Positions 23,211-35,325 are shown, numbered from the stretch's first letter. The stretch is DNA of 64,000 nt from Panulirus ornatus (GCF_036320965.1 NC_092279.1:17783741-17847740), one strand, 5' to 3'. Program-made: numbers and translations. Notes: generated from the letters alone by a model not told the origin.

Positions 23211-23647
23211 ACACGAAGGTCCCCTCCACTCGTTATTTCGTTCGTTGACCTACGTCGTCAGTTGAAAAAGAGGAAATGAATTGACAGAAAGGGAAAATAC
23301 ACACACACACACAAGTAGTACCTTAAGCTAATCTGTGCGAAACGAGACAGAGATATATTCTCTGAAAACTACCATTTTTTTATGCTTTCTGAGAGAGCTT
23401 AGTGGCGGAGGTCGTCTTCATTATTAACGTTGCGTTGTAAAGGTGGTTGTAAAGGTGGATTACGCAGCCCTCCCTAGTCCCCACACCAAGTTATATGCAT
23501 ATAAGTAAATCCACAACTACACGGCCTTCTGAGAACTTGTGAAGTAATTCTAAGTAAACAGGTATTGATTTAAATTCAGTTATCTTTTAATTTCATCTAC
23601 AATAATCTCATAATCAAATGTTAATACCAAGTTCTGTTTAGTAAGAT

Positions 23648-23764
23648 ATGGAGAACATCAGCGACGAGGAGGTAATAATGACTCGACCGCTGGCAGAGTT
23701 GTATCGGTCGCCGGTGCCCAACGCGGCGGGCAAGGGTCCAGCCGACCGACTGCGTCAGTCATGA
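23648..23764 (+). CDS. Possible 38-codon reading frame or exon
   Basis: ATG at 23648 opens MENISDEEVIMTRPLAELYR and continues SPVPNAAGKGPADRLRQS to a TGA at 23762. The composition is balanced with GC-rich third positions. A pyrimidine-leaning TTCTGTTTAG precedes it (possible acceptor at 23640), and GAG-GTAATA inside it could be a donor. The family is unknown. Confidence 0.17.
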   Translation: MENISDEEVIMTRPLAELYRSPVPNAAGKGPADRLRQS

Positions 23765-23865
23765 GCGGCGTGGAGTAAGGGAGGAACTGCCTGCCTGGCT
23801 CAGCACGCCGCCGCCTGGGGTCGTGAGGAAGGCAAAGTGGGTCAGGTCTACCCGGTGCCCTGGAG

Positions 23866-24123
23866 ATGCCCCGCCGCCTAACGCATTCGTGCTGGCTCCC
23901 GCATGCATGGGTGTTTAAGGTTGTGGATGCCGCAGGTTTCGTGGTTCAAAGCTCCTCAGCTGACTATTGCTATACAAGTGAGATGGACGGAATGAAAACA
24001 CAAGAGGAAGTTCGTGCTGTAATGAGAAGGCCTGAACCCACTGCAAGTCTCAGTGACGAACTGCTGAGGGTCATATCTTTTCAAGGGTTCAGTCTTTTTC
24101 TCTCATATTTTTTTTCCCTCTAA
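23866..24123 (+). CDS. Weak open frame, unknown product
   Basis: 85 codons without tandem repeats contain the acidic/basic stretch MDGMKTQEEVRAVMRRPEPT and ASLSDELLRVIS. No domain is recognised. It lies about 100 bp after the 38-codon frame, but in a separate frame. Length is at chance level. Confidence 0.13.
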   Translation: MPRRLTHSCWLPHAWVFKVVDAAGFVVQSSSADYCYTSEMDGMKTQEEVRAVMRRPEPTASLSDELLRVISFQGFSLFLSYFFSL

Positions 24124-25059
24124 ACCCTTACCTAACTTTTCACCGTACACCCGACTCCAACATCCACGTCACGAGACCTGATTCTTAAGGCGTTTAAAAA
24201 CCTCTGAAGAACTTGAACGGCCAGAAAATATATACAAGAACCACACATTTATTATTTCCTTTTTGTTTGCACGAGTGATGGCAAACCAACAATAAACAAG
24301 GGACCTGTTATCTAGGGGGTGTATAGTCAGCATCCCTGACGCAGGGATCATCCCAGAATCCTTGTTCTGACCCTACAGTGTCTAATGACAGCGCCATCCT
24401 ACCTCGTGAATCACTGGTGCCATCTCAGGCCACCAGTGTTGCGACACTTCACTTGCCATCTTGGAGGGGGTCATCAGATCGATATTTCCACATCAGACAC
24501 ACTCGTGCAAGGTCACCAGAGTCCATCCTGCCGTGCACACTGACTCGACCACCTGAGTATAACACTTTATGGCCGGAGATGTAGCCTGTCCTCCTCCTCC
24601 TCCTCTAAGACCGAATCATATTCACCCGTCGGTGTATTACCGATAAGGGGAGAACACACACACACACTACTACATGGTAGGAGAGGAGTTCGCAGTGCCA
24701 CAGTGTGAGCGGACGACACAACACACACCACAGGTCCTCAACAACCAAAAAAAAAAAAAATCTCCCGTGTAGCGTGGGATAATGTCTGAAGCCTAGTCGT
24801 ATTATCTTAATCTATAATAAAACCTTAAGTCGCATCTTGTCTTAAGGTCACATGGTTGAAAAAAAAAAAATTACGTAGGATTTGCTGGCTCCCTTGCTAA
24901 TCCCTCGAGCAATGTCGCAGGGCTAGACACAGTACGTGACAGGAGAAAGTCTCCCCAGGGAGGGGAGCGGGGTGCGACTGCTGCGATTTCAAAATCCTCG
25001 GAAAATCTCGTCCCCTTCCTGGCTTACTGTGACGTCACCCGTGTTACAAGACGGTCCTA
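24124..25059. other. Unassigned sequence
   Basis: Only short A runs (24748-24760, 24858-24870), a brief (CA) tract near 24652-24666 and a (TCC) run near 24588 were seen. Confidence 0.5.
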
Positions 25060-25165
25060 TTGTTGAACACGACATTCCAACCCTTGGGTACGATGGCATG
25101 ACCTTTTAACACAATCCTTCCGGGTCTGGTCAGAGGTCACGCAAATCATACCCAAGAGTCGTACA
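25060..25165. repeat. GTCGT palindromic repeat family, copy
   Basis: ACCCTTGGGTACGATGGCAT-GACC on the left and GGTC-ACGCAAATCATACCCAAGAG on the right are imperfect reverse complements around an A/T-rich centre, so this copy is a near-complete hairpin. It ends in GTCGTAC. Confidence 0.75.
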
Positions 25166-25482
25166 TAATCATGGCTAGGAAGAACCAAGTCCCAAGACTT
25201 TCGTAAGACTTCAGCCTTACCAGCCTATAGTAACACTACACGCACCGAGGCATCCTAATGTGTACAAATTCAAACGGGGGAAAAAAAAAAAAACATGACA
25301 CGTTCTTTAAAGAGAGAGCAGTGAGTTGTGCGCACATACTCCACTGCTGATACCTCAGCAGGCACAATGGCCAGCTCACGTACGTAAAGGCTTAATTAAG
25401 TACAACAAATACGGCACGCGCTCAGAATGTTAATTACCGCAACTATATTGGGGTGCAGGTCGATACTCTAACTTGTTATTAC

Positions 25483-25487
<5 letters not shown>

Positions 25488-25553
<66 letters not shown>
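25488..25553. repeat. (TA)n microsatellite
   Basis: About 32 perfect TA units. The sequence 25560-26130 contains nothing recognisable. Confidence 0.95.
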
Positions 25554-25555
<2 letters not shown>

Positions 25556-26133
25556 ACATTTAGATTAACAACATATCTCGTTCAAGAGATGAGTGACGGA
25601 CAATACTGCACTTGGGGTGAGGCCAATTATCTATTACTCAAACTGTTTTTCTTGTTTTCCTATCTTTCTCTGGATCACAGCACTCACGACAGCCCTGGAT
25701 ATAAGAGAGAGAGGGGAAAAAAAAATCCTGGACCCGTCCCTCCAGTCTATAACCAAGAAAAAAATTCATACTGATTTCCAGCCATCTGGGCCTGGAATAC
25801 ATGCACATATAAACACCTGTCTTTCCAGGAAAGGAATAATCTCATCATAAACACAAAGATTAAAATAAGGAGGAAAAAAATAGTATTACAATGAATAGCA
25901 TAACGAGGCTTGATGCCACAGAATTAAATACTGAGCGAGGTAGCAGCCCGCACACTACCACCACCACTGACGCTGGGCCCCACACACTCACCGTCCTTCC
26001 CTCCTCCGCCTGCCAGCCAGCACGCAGCCAACCTCTCTCACCTGGAAAGAAAAAGACCGACATCACTTGCAGTTCACCTTGCCAGTACTTGTCTGTCTGT
26101 GTCGGGGGGTGGTTTTCCACGTAACGCTACATC

Positions 26134-26135
<2 letters not shown>

Positions 26136-26207
<72 letters not shown>

Positions 26208-26363
26208 TTCCAGGACGAGGCATAAAAAACTTAACTGACGAGAAATGATTCAGACAATAATGCATTAACGTAATCCGTAACGAGAAATATGAATCGTGCA
26301 AACCAGTGATAAAAGATATTGTGCCTAACCTTCGAATTGCACAAAGACTCTGCACTTCAGCGT

Positions 26364-26423
<60 letters not shown>
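26136..26423. repeat. (TA)n and (GT)n microsatellites
   Basis: (TA)n at 26136-26203 and (GT)n at 26365-26423, with about 160 bp of unique sequence between. Confidence 0.95.
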
Positions 26424-26425
<2 letters not shown>

Positions 26426-26772
26426 CGGCAAAGAACAATACAGTGGCCAGGTGTTATGAATGTATGGAGACCAGAGAACAAGTTCAGCCTGAAGAAGAAG
26501 ATGCTAAGTAACGTGGCCGTCTACCCCATCCAGTGGCTGGTAGGTGAACGTTGCGGGCTACGTATGTCCTGTGCATGCTGAGGGTAAGAGGTGGGGCTCT
26601 GTGTGTTCAGGGGAAGAAAATGGGTGTGTCCAGACAGGCGCTGATGGGAACAGATCGAGTCAGGATTACCACCAAAGAGATGCTTCAGGGGCTTTATATA
26701 AGGACCTGATCTGGTCAGTATTACCACAGCCATTGTCGCCAGAACCGTAGGTTACAGGCGAGTCAGGTCTTC

Positions 26773-26775
<3 letters not shown>

Positions 26776-26850
<75 letters not shown>

Positions 26851-26908
26851 CTATGAGTCCCCGTGGACTCATAGGAATATCTTGATCAGGCGCAAGATTG
26901 TGATCCTT

Positions 26909-26978
<70 letters not shown>
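26776..26978. repeat. (TA)n - perfect hairpin - (TA)n
   Basis: Two (TA)n arrays (26776-26848 and 26913-26978) flank a 16-bp perfect stem, ATATTCCTATGAGTCC / GGACTCATAGGAATAT, with a CCGT loop at 26861-26864. After it comes TTGATCAGGCGCAAGATTGT then GATCCTTTCCAATATATA. The right part resembles the end of a dispersed decapod repeat as I remember it (unverified). Confidence 0.8.
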
Positions 26979-26981
<3 letters not shown>

Positions 26982-27704
26982 GCCGTAATTACTTGACAAG
27001 TCTGGTCATCAATAGAAAGACTGGCAAAAAGTACCACTACTGGCCTCCGACAAGTAACAGTGCAAACCTACTTTCATTTTTTCCCCTCTCTGGTGAAGGT
27101 AATGAGGCTGCGCGCTCCAGCAGCGACCGAGTTGTCTCCACAGGCTAGGCCGTGCTCTGGGCCAGGTGACTGAGTAACATGACAAACTCTGTCGTCTTTT
27201 CCTGTAAAAGGATGTTTACTTCAACCACAATATGACCTTTTTTTTTGGCCAGGAATTATTTGGGAATTTAGGGAATTCATACCGTGATGTGTAATTACAC
27301 ATGTAAATGTATATTAAAAGAAGCATACAGACTCCAATGATCACTTGCGTAAACTCCGTGCCCTGGGAGATCGCTAGCGACATGGCGCGCGAGAAGAGAT
27401 GGGTCCAAGTGTAGCCAGACGTCAGAGGTTGGCGACTCTGGGTGAGGCGCAGTTGGCCCTTACAATATACCACTGGTGATACCAACTGCGCACTGTATAG
27501 CATCTGCTGATGAAGTAATCGCTGAACTGTATAACACCAACTGATGACGTTATCGTTGCCGTGTTACTGAATCCAACGATGAAGTCATCAGTGCGTTAAG
27601 GCATAATGTTGTTATGGCTACAACGTAAACGAAACCTCGGTGTGGCAATACTGTCTGTAACGGAACCTCGAAGATGAAATGTTATGGTAACTATTCTCGC
27701 TGAC

Positions 27705-27707
<3 letters not shown>

Positions 27708-27765
<58 letters not shown>
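27708..27765. repeat. (TA)n microsatellite
   Basis: About 29 TA units lie immediately beyond the 3' end of the SINE-B copy (minus strand). Confidence 0.95.
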
Positions 27766-27767
<2 letters not shown>

Positions 27768-28000
27768 CTTCTTTCATACTATTCGCCATTTCCCGCATTA
27801 GCGAGGTAGCGTTGAGAACAGAGGAATGGGCCTTTGAGAGAATATCCTCACCTGGCCCCCTTCTCTGTTCCCTCTTTTGGAAAATTAAAAAAAAATGAGA
27901 GAGGGGAGGATTTCCAGCCCCCCGCTCCCTCCCCTTTTAGTCGCCTTCTACGACACGCAGGGAATACTTGGGAAGTATTCTTTCTCCCCTATCCCCAGGG

Positions 28001-28003
<3 letters not shown>
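27766..28003 (-). mobile_element. SINE-B, fullest copy
   Basis: On the minus strand: TCCCTGGGGATAGGGGAGAA, GAATACTTCCCAAGTATTC (a 19-base near-palindrome), GTGTCGTAGAAGGCGACTAA, AAGGGGAGGGAGCGGGG, GGAAATCCTCCCCTCTCTC, an A/T-rich stretch, GGGGGCCAGGTGAGGATATT, and the tail CTCTGTTCTCAACGCTACCT then CGCTAATGCGGGAAATGGCG. The GTCGTxGAAGGCGACTAA block recalls conserved SINE core domains of the Nin-DC/Meta type, from memory. The 3' tail matches LINE-B. There is no coding capacity and no clear polymerase III boxes, so the true head may be missing. Confidence 0.7.
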
Positions 28004-28090
<87 letters not shown>

Positions 28091-28091
28091 C
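28004..28091. repeat. (TA)n-(GT)n compound microsatellite
   Basis: (TA)n at 28004-28066 joins (GT)n at 28067-28091 directly upstream of the SINE-B 5' end (minus strand). Confidence 0.95.
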
Positions 28092-30239
28092 GTGCAGAAT
28101 CAAGTACATCCTCGTGCGATAGAAGACATGAAGCCTATCACATACCTGATTACAAATGAGCACAGTACAACTCCCAATGTAAACAAGCCTGAAATCAATT
28201 TACCAGTGCACCCTGATCTTTACCGCTCCTACATCAGTAAACAATCGAGAAATTTTGTAATGGTAAGGACGGGATGACCTCAGGTTTAAAGCTGAGCGTC
28301 CTGTTAACGGTTCCAACGGTAATGTCGGTCATACAGTGTCAGCTGGACGGGAAACAAGAGCTACATGAGAGCCGTCGGGTGGGCACAGGTCACTGTTGCG
28401 ATGTGGGTAGATCTGGCTCATGAGTTCTCTCACAGGTAACAGTACACAGTTCCCATGTAATGCCTCAGATACCAGTAACCCTTCCTAGGTACAAATATGT
28501 TTCAAGTACTACATTTCAAGTGCAAGTACACAGGCTCATGTACTGTCTTGAGTCACAAGTCCACAAGTCTCGTATGTTCACTCTCAGGATCAAGCGTTTC
28601 GTTGGGTTACCGATATGTGGTGAAAAAAAAATGACATAAGTATATTTTATTTTGGCTAGTTGTCAGGAATCAACACTCATATTCAGTCACATGTCTTGAA
28701 CGTCTGACTAGTTATGTCATGTTATGTTGACAGGCGATGATCACTAGGGACTTACCAAATGGATGGATACCCCTATGCAAATTCTACCAGGCTCACTGTG
28801 TCCCGTTGTGGCCATCTACACGAAGTGAGGCGCCAAGTTTCCATCGCTCCCCAGCAGCAGAGTACAAGATGTCCAGGAAAAGATCCTTGCGCGCATAGCC
28901 TCCTACACTCTTAATTCTCACGGTTCCTAGACACTAATAATCGAGTCTGTCCTAACTCTTGACTTATTTTGTCGACAGTTAAGATCCACTACAACGTTCT
29001 GTGTATTCATTATATCCGACAGAACTGGATATCGTTATTACTACAAGAGGGAAACCCAAGAGAGTGTATTGGGTCATCTGAAGCATCCAGTCAGCGTCTG
29101 CTGACGTCAAACCGGGCAGCCAATTGGGTGGCTTATTGTGTCCTGACGTCAAACTGGGCAGCCAATGGTGGGAGAGGGGGAGTATGTTCTGTTCTCGAGT
29201 CGTCAAATTATTTCCATTTGTGATATATATATATTATAAAGCTTTCCTCTCATTTCGGTTATCAAGAGAACTGGCTTCATCCACAAATTACGATATTATT
29301 TCCTTCTGTAGGATGAGAAGACATATAAATAATGTGTTCTTCACGCTCATCTGGTACGAATACTGTAATTTTTTTTTGCGTGTGTGACGGGCACGAACTC
29401 GCCAGAAATAACCCACATTACAAAACATTATCAGGTGTTTGCCAATAACGGGGCGATAATTACACCCGAGGAGCGTGGTGGTGGTGGTGGGGATGGAACA
29501 TCCATTACTTGTTCTTAAGTAGTCACTCTTGCCATAACGGGTGGAACGTATAATTACACCGTATGTTCTCCAGTGGTATCATCGGCATCACGGTGTGATC
29601 GCCGCCTTGCACATGTGACCCACACACACCTCCTCGCTTGTTATTCTCGTGTATGACAACCATTTCGATGGACGGTGAAGCCAATCTCCAATAATGTCGA
29701 TCTCGGGATCTGTCATGGCGGGAAATTGAGATTTTATTTTGGTGTTTAAATATGTAAATCACGACCTCGTGCTTTATAAAATCCTAAACAAACTCACAGA
29801 TAAGCGAGCCCTAACAGCTAATATAACATATGCCTCCAATAAGCAGAGTCACTGTCTGGGTACAAAACTAGGATTTGGAATAATACAAGATTTAAGATGT
29901 GTTCACACCGAATGTCTTGGTTCCTCCAGCATGTCACTCACACTTCGTAGCTCAAGACGCTGACCACCTTCCCTTGTGCGACCGACGTGTTCAAGCAGGC
30001 GAAAGGACATTATCTTAGCGTAGCTATATGGGTCACCAACACACCGCAGGACGGGAGGAGGGGAAGGGTAATAATGCAGTGGCCCGGGTGTCGAACGTGC
30101 CGTAGCTACAGAGACCAGCGGCGGGTCGCCATTTGAGATGTTCCTGGCGTCTCGGCCTCGCTCAGGACACTATAAGGCTCGGCTCATGAGTATGTAATGA
30201 GAGCCTTATGTGCCGTATGCCATCGTCTCCGTATTCATC
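28092..30239. other. Unassigned sequence with one short duplication
   Basis: TGACGTCAAAC-GGGCAGCCAA occurs at 29102 and 29144 (42-base period). Otherwise no array, element or convincing frame was seen. Confidence 0.5.
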
Positions 30240-30385
30240 CCTCGAGCAAGGCGATGAGATCATTGAGCCATGCGCAACGATCCTTGAGCACAGCTGTGAC
30301 CTGATCCTTTAAGGTCGGGTCGGACGCCAAGATATCATACCTAAAGGTCGTGACGTCGTGCTCAAGGGTCGTTCCCTCGTGTTCA
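30240..30385 (+). repeat. GTCGT palindromic repeat family, copy
   Basis: ACGATCCTTGAGCACAG and GTGACCTGATCCTTTAAGGT are followed by CGGGTCGGACGCCAAGATAT and CATACCTAAAGGTCGTGACG, then GTCGTGCTCAAGGGTCGTTC. Both arms and one 21-bp unit are present. Confidence 0.7.
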
Positions 30386-32149
30386 CCACTCCTAGCAGTT
30401 GGTAGGGGGAGAGCGTCACCAGAGCATATGACTACAGAAACCTCCCATCGTCCGACCATCACCCAGTAAACCACTGAATCAAATCCACTTATCCTAATAT
30501 GTCGACCCCAATCCGTCGCCCCTTGTACCCGCCTCCTGTATGACGTGGCTAGTCTTTGTACCTCTCAGGAGATACAGGAGTCACGAGCCACCGACCACCA
30601 CAATGTGCCCGACGAACATTACCCCCCTTATGCAGGTCTACCAAGAAAATATCACAGTCTCTGGTGCTGCGACCTCGCGAGAAAAGAGCAGAACTTGACA
30701 CGTCTACGTGTTTATCAAAGTCTCGAGTGCAGTGACCTACCGATACGTAAAACAAGACATAAGTACAGCCGATTTGTATTGCCAATACACCAAACGTTAT
30801 GGATAACATGGCAAAGCAAATGATCTACCAACTGTGGTGTAAGGCTCCACTTGCGAGAGACCCAATACACCTTGCTGTGTGCTCAGCTCACAACACGGGA
30901 CGTTTGTTACCACTACAGAACTATCCCAGGACATCCTGCCCTGTCCTGAGCCTACATCGGTGAGAAGGAGGAGGAGGAGGAGGAGGCTGTTATGAATATG
31001 AGGGAGAGTGTTGAGTGAGGTAGACACGGGACTGACGCCACAAGACTCCACCATGGACGGCCAGTGTTTCTAAGAACCCGGACTGCCACAACGAGCAGGA
31101 CACTCAGACAACCAGACAGCACAACACTCTGTGGTCTGACAACACAAGACCAGAGAAAGAGACTCCCAGGGATATCCCTAAGCTGTAGGAGGACTCTCTG
31201 AGATTTTTGGGGGACTCCCTGAGCTTTGAGGGGGGGGACTCCCTGAGCTCTGGGTGGGACTACCTGCGTTTTTTGGGAGGGGACTGTGTCCCGGTGGTAA
31301 AGGGGTCCCCCTCTTTCCCTAATACATTCGCTTACGATTCCAGCAACTCTCACTATCTTCTGGACTGATCTTTCAATTTCTTTTTGCTTTTGAGGATGTT
31401 TACCTCCTACATGCGAATGAAATTTCTTATCCAGCAGTTCCTATGGTCAGTGTATATCTTACACCTATTTGTTTATTCATGTATTTAGTGAACAATTCAT
31501 TCTCCGTTTTTCATAACTACATGGTGTATAGACGCGTCAGGTCTCAGGGTGTGTGAGGGTCGCAGTCAAACCGGACTAGCATCACTGCCCCACATCCCTC
31601 GCCCCCAGGCCCGATCACGTCTTGCCTTGATATCAGTCTCTCGTAAGGTGTTCCAGGGTTTACGTAAACTGGTTCATTCCCTCTGATGTAATACCTTCAC
31701 GGCGGTCGTGATGACAACCTCTGACCGTGTTTTCACGCGCTGTTCTCACGTCGTGTGTTTCAGCCAATCATGAACTAGTTTCGGTCACATCGTAATCAAC
31801 GTAAGATGACGTCAATGGGCACACCGGCGGTCTAAGTGGTTTGTTGTTCCTCCTAGATGCGTACCAACACCACCAGCATGGCTCCAAGATTCTTTCCATT
31901 TCTTTCCCTTTGTCAAAATTCCGCTCAAGGACTTCAAGATGGTCGCCAGCCACCATGGCCAACCTGTCCGGCTGGGTGGCTGGTTGCGCATTACGGTGGT
32001 GAGGTGTGCCCCTTACCCACCTCCTCATCCCCTCTCGTCCACCGCCACTATCGTCATCACCAACACCCTAGAACTCTACCCCAACATTTCCTCGGACACT
32101 GTGCCTGTCGCCCTCGTGTAGTCGCCATCACTAACACCAACAACCAACC
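30386..32149. other. Unassigned sequence with a degenerate 25-30-bp repeat
   Basis: GGGGGACTCCCTGAGCT recurs about four times between 31159 and 31285. A short GGA run lies near 30965-30985. No gene is recognised. Confidence 0.5.
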
Positions 32150-32230
32150 TCCTCTCCTCCAACACCTCCCTTAGAAGCACTATCCAACCCATCCCAGTCA
32201 TCACCATCACCATCACCAACAACCCACGTC

Positions 32231-32360
32231 CTCTCCTCCAACACTCCCCTGGATACCAATGCTCCTCCAACACCAACACAAACGTCATCTTCTCCAACAC
32301 TCCCCAGGATACAAATGCTCCTCCATCACCAACACAAACGCCATCTTCTCCAACATCTCA
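32231..32360. repeat. 56-57-bp tandem repeat, about 2.3 copies
   Basis: CTCCAACACTCCCC-GGATAC followed by AATGCTCCTCCA-CACCAACA and CAAACG-CATCTTCTCC repeats with a period of about 56-57 bases. Confidence 0.8.
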
Positions 32361-32583
32361 CTGGTGTTCCCTGGACCCAGCCAATATGATAAGCTCCGTG
32401 TGTCAAAACAGTCGTCACCCATCTGCTTCACCAGACGTCCCCAGAAGAATGCATTCGAAGGGACAACCCTCTTGAACCTCTCCCAGGTTACTCCACGTCT
32501 CACCCGACGTGGCCACGTCTCTGCAGTGCTGGTGCGATTGTACAAACACCAGTGTGTGACGTCAGGAACAAAGGAGCCAGGTA
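32361..32583 (+). other. Possible exon ending in a consensus splice donor
   Basis: An open frame runs through this stretch (residues include QSSPICFTRRPQKNAFEGTT) and meets CAG|GTAAGT at 32578-32586, a perfect metazoan donor. The upstream part of the frame is the tandem repeat above, and no family is recognised. Confidence 0.15.
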
Positions 32584-32993
32584 AGTAACGCTGCCTGGCT
32601 GGTGTGGCTGGCTGGCTGGAGCGAGGTAATCCCGCCCCACAGTATGCCTACCAGGGCCGGCCGCCTCCATAAGTAACCAAATACCTTGGCTTTGACCAGC
32701 ACGTACCAGCTAGCCGCCATCCGCGCCTCCCACCAAATATATTCAGCCAGACCCCCGTCAGCAAGTGACTCGGGTGATGGATGACCCAATACCTGGTCAT
32801 CTCTGCCCTAACTGCCAATCATCGTTCAGTACAACAAGACGTAACTTAAAAAGATATGCTACTTGCGTCAAAGCGACAGCCTGTTTTACACACACGACAA
32901 AAAAAAAAAAAAAAAAAATAATCTAACCAGTTTTTGCGTGAAACAATACGACACCACGGACGAAGGATTTTGAGAAATGTCCACTGTTCTGGC

Positions 32994-33023
32994 ATCGATT
33001 ATCCTGCTATCACGATAATCGAT
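32994..33023. repeat. 10-bp inverted repeat
   Basis: ATCGATTATC and GATAATCGAT flank a 10-base loop in otherwise unique AT-rich sequence. Confidence 0.6.
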
Positions 33024-33307
33024 TATAATCGACTGCTAGCAACATTAGAATTATACTACTGAACAGAAATAATGCAACGTGTACTGACTTCATATTTCGA
33101 GGGAAGTAACTATAAAGTAAGACTAACATAATTTTTTTAGGGAAATCTATCTCACGCCAACCAACCCTACCGGTACAGAGTTGTATTGATCATTTCGAAA
33201 TTCATCGAACCTAACCGTGAAGATAATATTCTTTTTTTACCATGTGTACATGAAACTCACACTGTACTAAACATTTTCCTCATATAAGGATAGATACGTC
33301 GAGATAC

Positions 33308-33368
33308 GACGATAAACAACAGTTGTAAACTTCAGAAAGACGATAAACAATTGCTGTAAACTTCAGAA
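33308..33368. repeat. 31-bp tandem duplication
   Basis: ACGATAAACAA---TGTAAACTTCAGAA occurs twice in a row. Confidence 0.8.
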
Positions 33369-33484
33369 TAATTACATCAATTAATTAACACGAATACATT
33401 CTTGAACTCTGACTGGTGTCAAAGTCTCTCTACGTTATAATCTACGACCCCAATACCCCCTTTCGGAAAGGGTCTTGGTGTTAC

Positions 33485-33600
33485 CCCCCAAGAACCTCAT
33501 TTCCAGGAGTTCCCTGCAGCTTGAGGGCTGCGTTACGGTCAGTAGCAGGGACAATATGGACTCATTGGAAGCAAGAAGTTCTTTCATGCGACGAGACTCA
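33485..33600. repeat. Dispersed repeat F, copy 2
   Basis: GGGCTGCGTTACGGTCAGTA, GCAGGGACAA, AAGAAGTTCTTTC and GCGACGAGACT match copy 1 at 13487-13600 in order and spacing. Confidence 0.55.
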
Positions 33601-33855
33601 CGTCCAACTAACAACTGCTACTCGTGGTGTCAATCCTAGGTAGATGGAGACTGGTAGACAAGTTCCGTGTGCAGTGGAAGACGAAGGACAGTCACTACTG
33701 ACATGGGAGAGGGTGGGTAGGAGGACGGGAGACCGAGGGTAGGACAGGAGGCCGCCGGGGCAGGACAGGCAGAAGGCCAGGTGGAGGCGAGGGTCGAGGA
33801 AGGTTATGTCCTTGACGCCTCACCCCGAACAAACAACAAACCAGTCCTGCCAGCC

Positions 33856-33859
<4 letters not shown>

Positions 33860-33904
<45 letters not shown>
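33860..33904. repeat. (CA)n microsatellite
   Basis: About 22 perfect CA units. No gene is recognised in 33905-34290. Confidence 0.95.
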
Positions 33905-33906
<2 letters not shown>

Positions 33907-34295
33907 CTAGCTACAGGTGCGGGAAGACCTCGGGAGAAACCAAACGACGGACTCGCGTCGTAACTAGGAAAACTGTGGGGGATCCTACGGGAAGATGATC
34001 CTCGCTTCTCAAACTACCCGGGAAACTCCCTTGGCCCTACCGGGCGCTCGTACTGTTCCCAAAACGCTACCACCAGTAGGAGTCTCTTTTTTTTAACACC
34101 CGGGTGTTGTGGGCGTAGAGCACAACACAGCACCCAAGGGGTGAGCATGCCACACGGTAAAGACCACCAGTCTTTAAAGTTTTCTACGAGAAAAACTCCC
34201 TCACCATCGGCTTAGGAGACGGACTAATCCCCCTCAAGGCTGGTGAGGTTACAAGACTTTAGTACCAAAGTCCAGCGCTGGAACCAGCAACACAT

Positions 34296-34580
34296 GCAAA
34301 CCCTCCAGTGTTGGAACACATGCAAACCACCCTCCTGTGTTGGAACACATGCAAACCACCCTCCTGTGTTGGAACACATGCAAACCCACCAGTGTTGGAA
34401 CACATGCAAACCCTCCAGTGTTGGAACACATGCAAACCCTCCAGTGTTGCAAGCTTGCAACATATCCAAATCCTCCAGTGCTGGAATCTTGCAACACATC
34501 TAAACCCTCCTATGCTGGAGACTTGCAACACATCCAAACCCCTCAGTACTACAAGCCTACAACACTTCCAAATCCTCCAG
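34296..34580. repeat. 26-29-bp minisatellite
   Basis: CCTCCAGTGTTGGAACACAT-GCAAAC repeats with 26- and 29-base units (CCACCCTCCTG variants). It becomes degenerate after 34450, where GGAATCTTGCAACACATC variants appear. The open frames on both strands are by-products. Confidence 0.9.
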
Positions 34581-35325
34581 CGTCAGAAGCTCAGGAAAGA
34601 CTTAGAGTCCGGTTGTGTGGGGTCTATAACCTGATCGTGAGCACTTAACCTGATCCAACGCTTCTGAGGCCAAGGAGGAGTTAGCAGGAAGGTGGTGTTG
34701 AGGCAGTCGTCCCCTTCCTCCTTCCTCGTAATCTCGCTCCGGTGAGGTGATCTGCCATCACACGATTTCAAAAAGGGATGGACGATGTTGGTCGCGCTAC
34801 AGGTGTGACAAACGCGACCGTTACGCAGGTGTAAAGAGAAAAGAGACAGGTGTTTTTTTTTCCCATGAAAGCCCTTCTACCCTTCTTCAAACAATCTCTC
34901 TCCCTCTCTTGTTCGAACTATCGCTTTCGCATCTCTTAAACAGCGACTAAAACTTCTTCAGTAGTAGCACTTCACTGCATTTCTCAACGCTCAGCTGTTG
35001 CAGCAGGTAAGTACAAGAACAAACACCAAAGCCTCTAACCAGTTATCTTCCATCTTCACTCCGCCAAGTGTCTCCCCCAAGTGAAGCACGTCCCAGGTGT
35101 TGATGGGAAAGGTAAAATGATGAGTTGATTGAGCACTGAAAGGAAAAAAGTGGATCATTTTGAGCTTCTCTGGTGGTTGCAGACCCGACTTTTGAAAGTG
35201 GAAAGGTTATAGGAAGAGAGAATGGCGAAAGGAGGAAGAGAATTCTGCAGATATATGAGCGATGAAAGGAGGAGGAGGAGGAGGAGGCATCGTATGGTTG
35301 GCTTCCACATATAGTTCACTCTCTC
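34581..35325. other. Unassigned sequence with a consensus donor-like site
   Basis: GTTGCAGCAG|GTAAGTAC at about 34995-35012 fits a splice donor and could end a 5' untranslated exon. No adjoining coding frame supports it. Confidence 0.2.
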
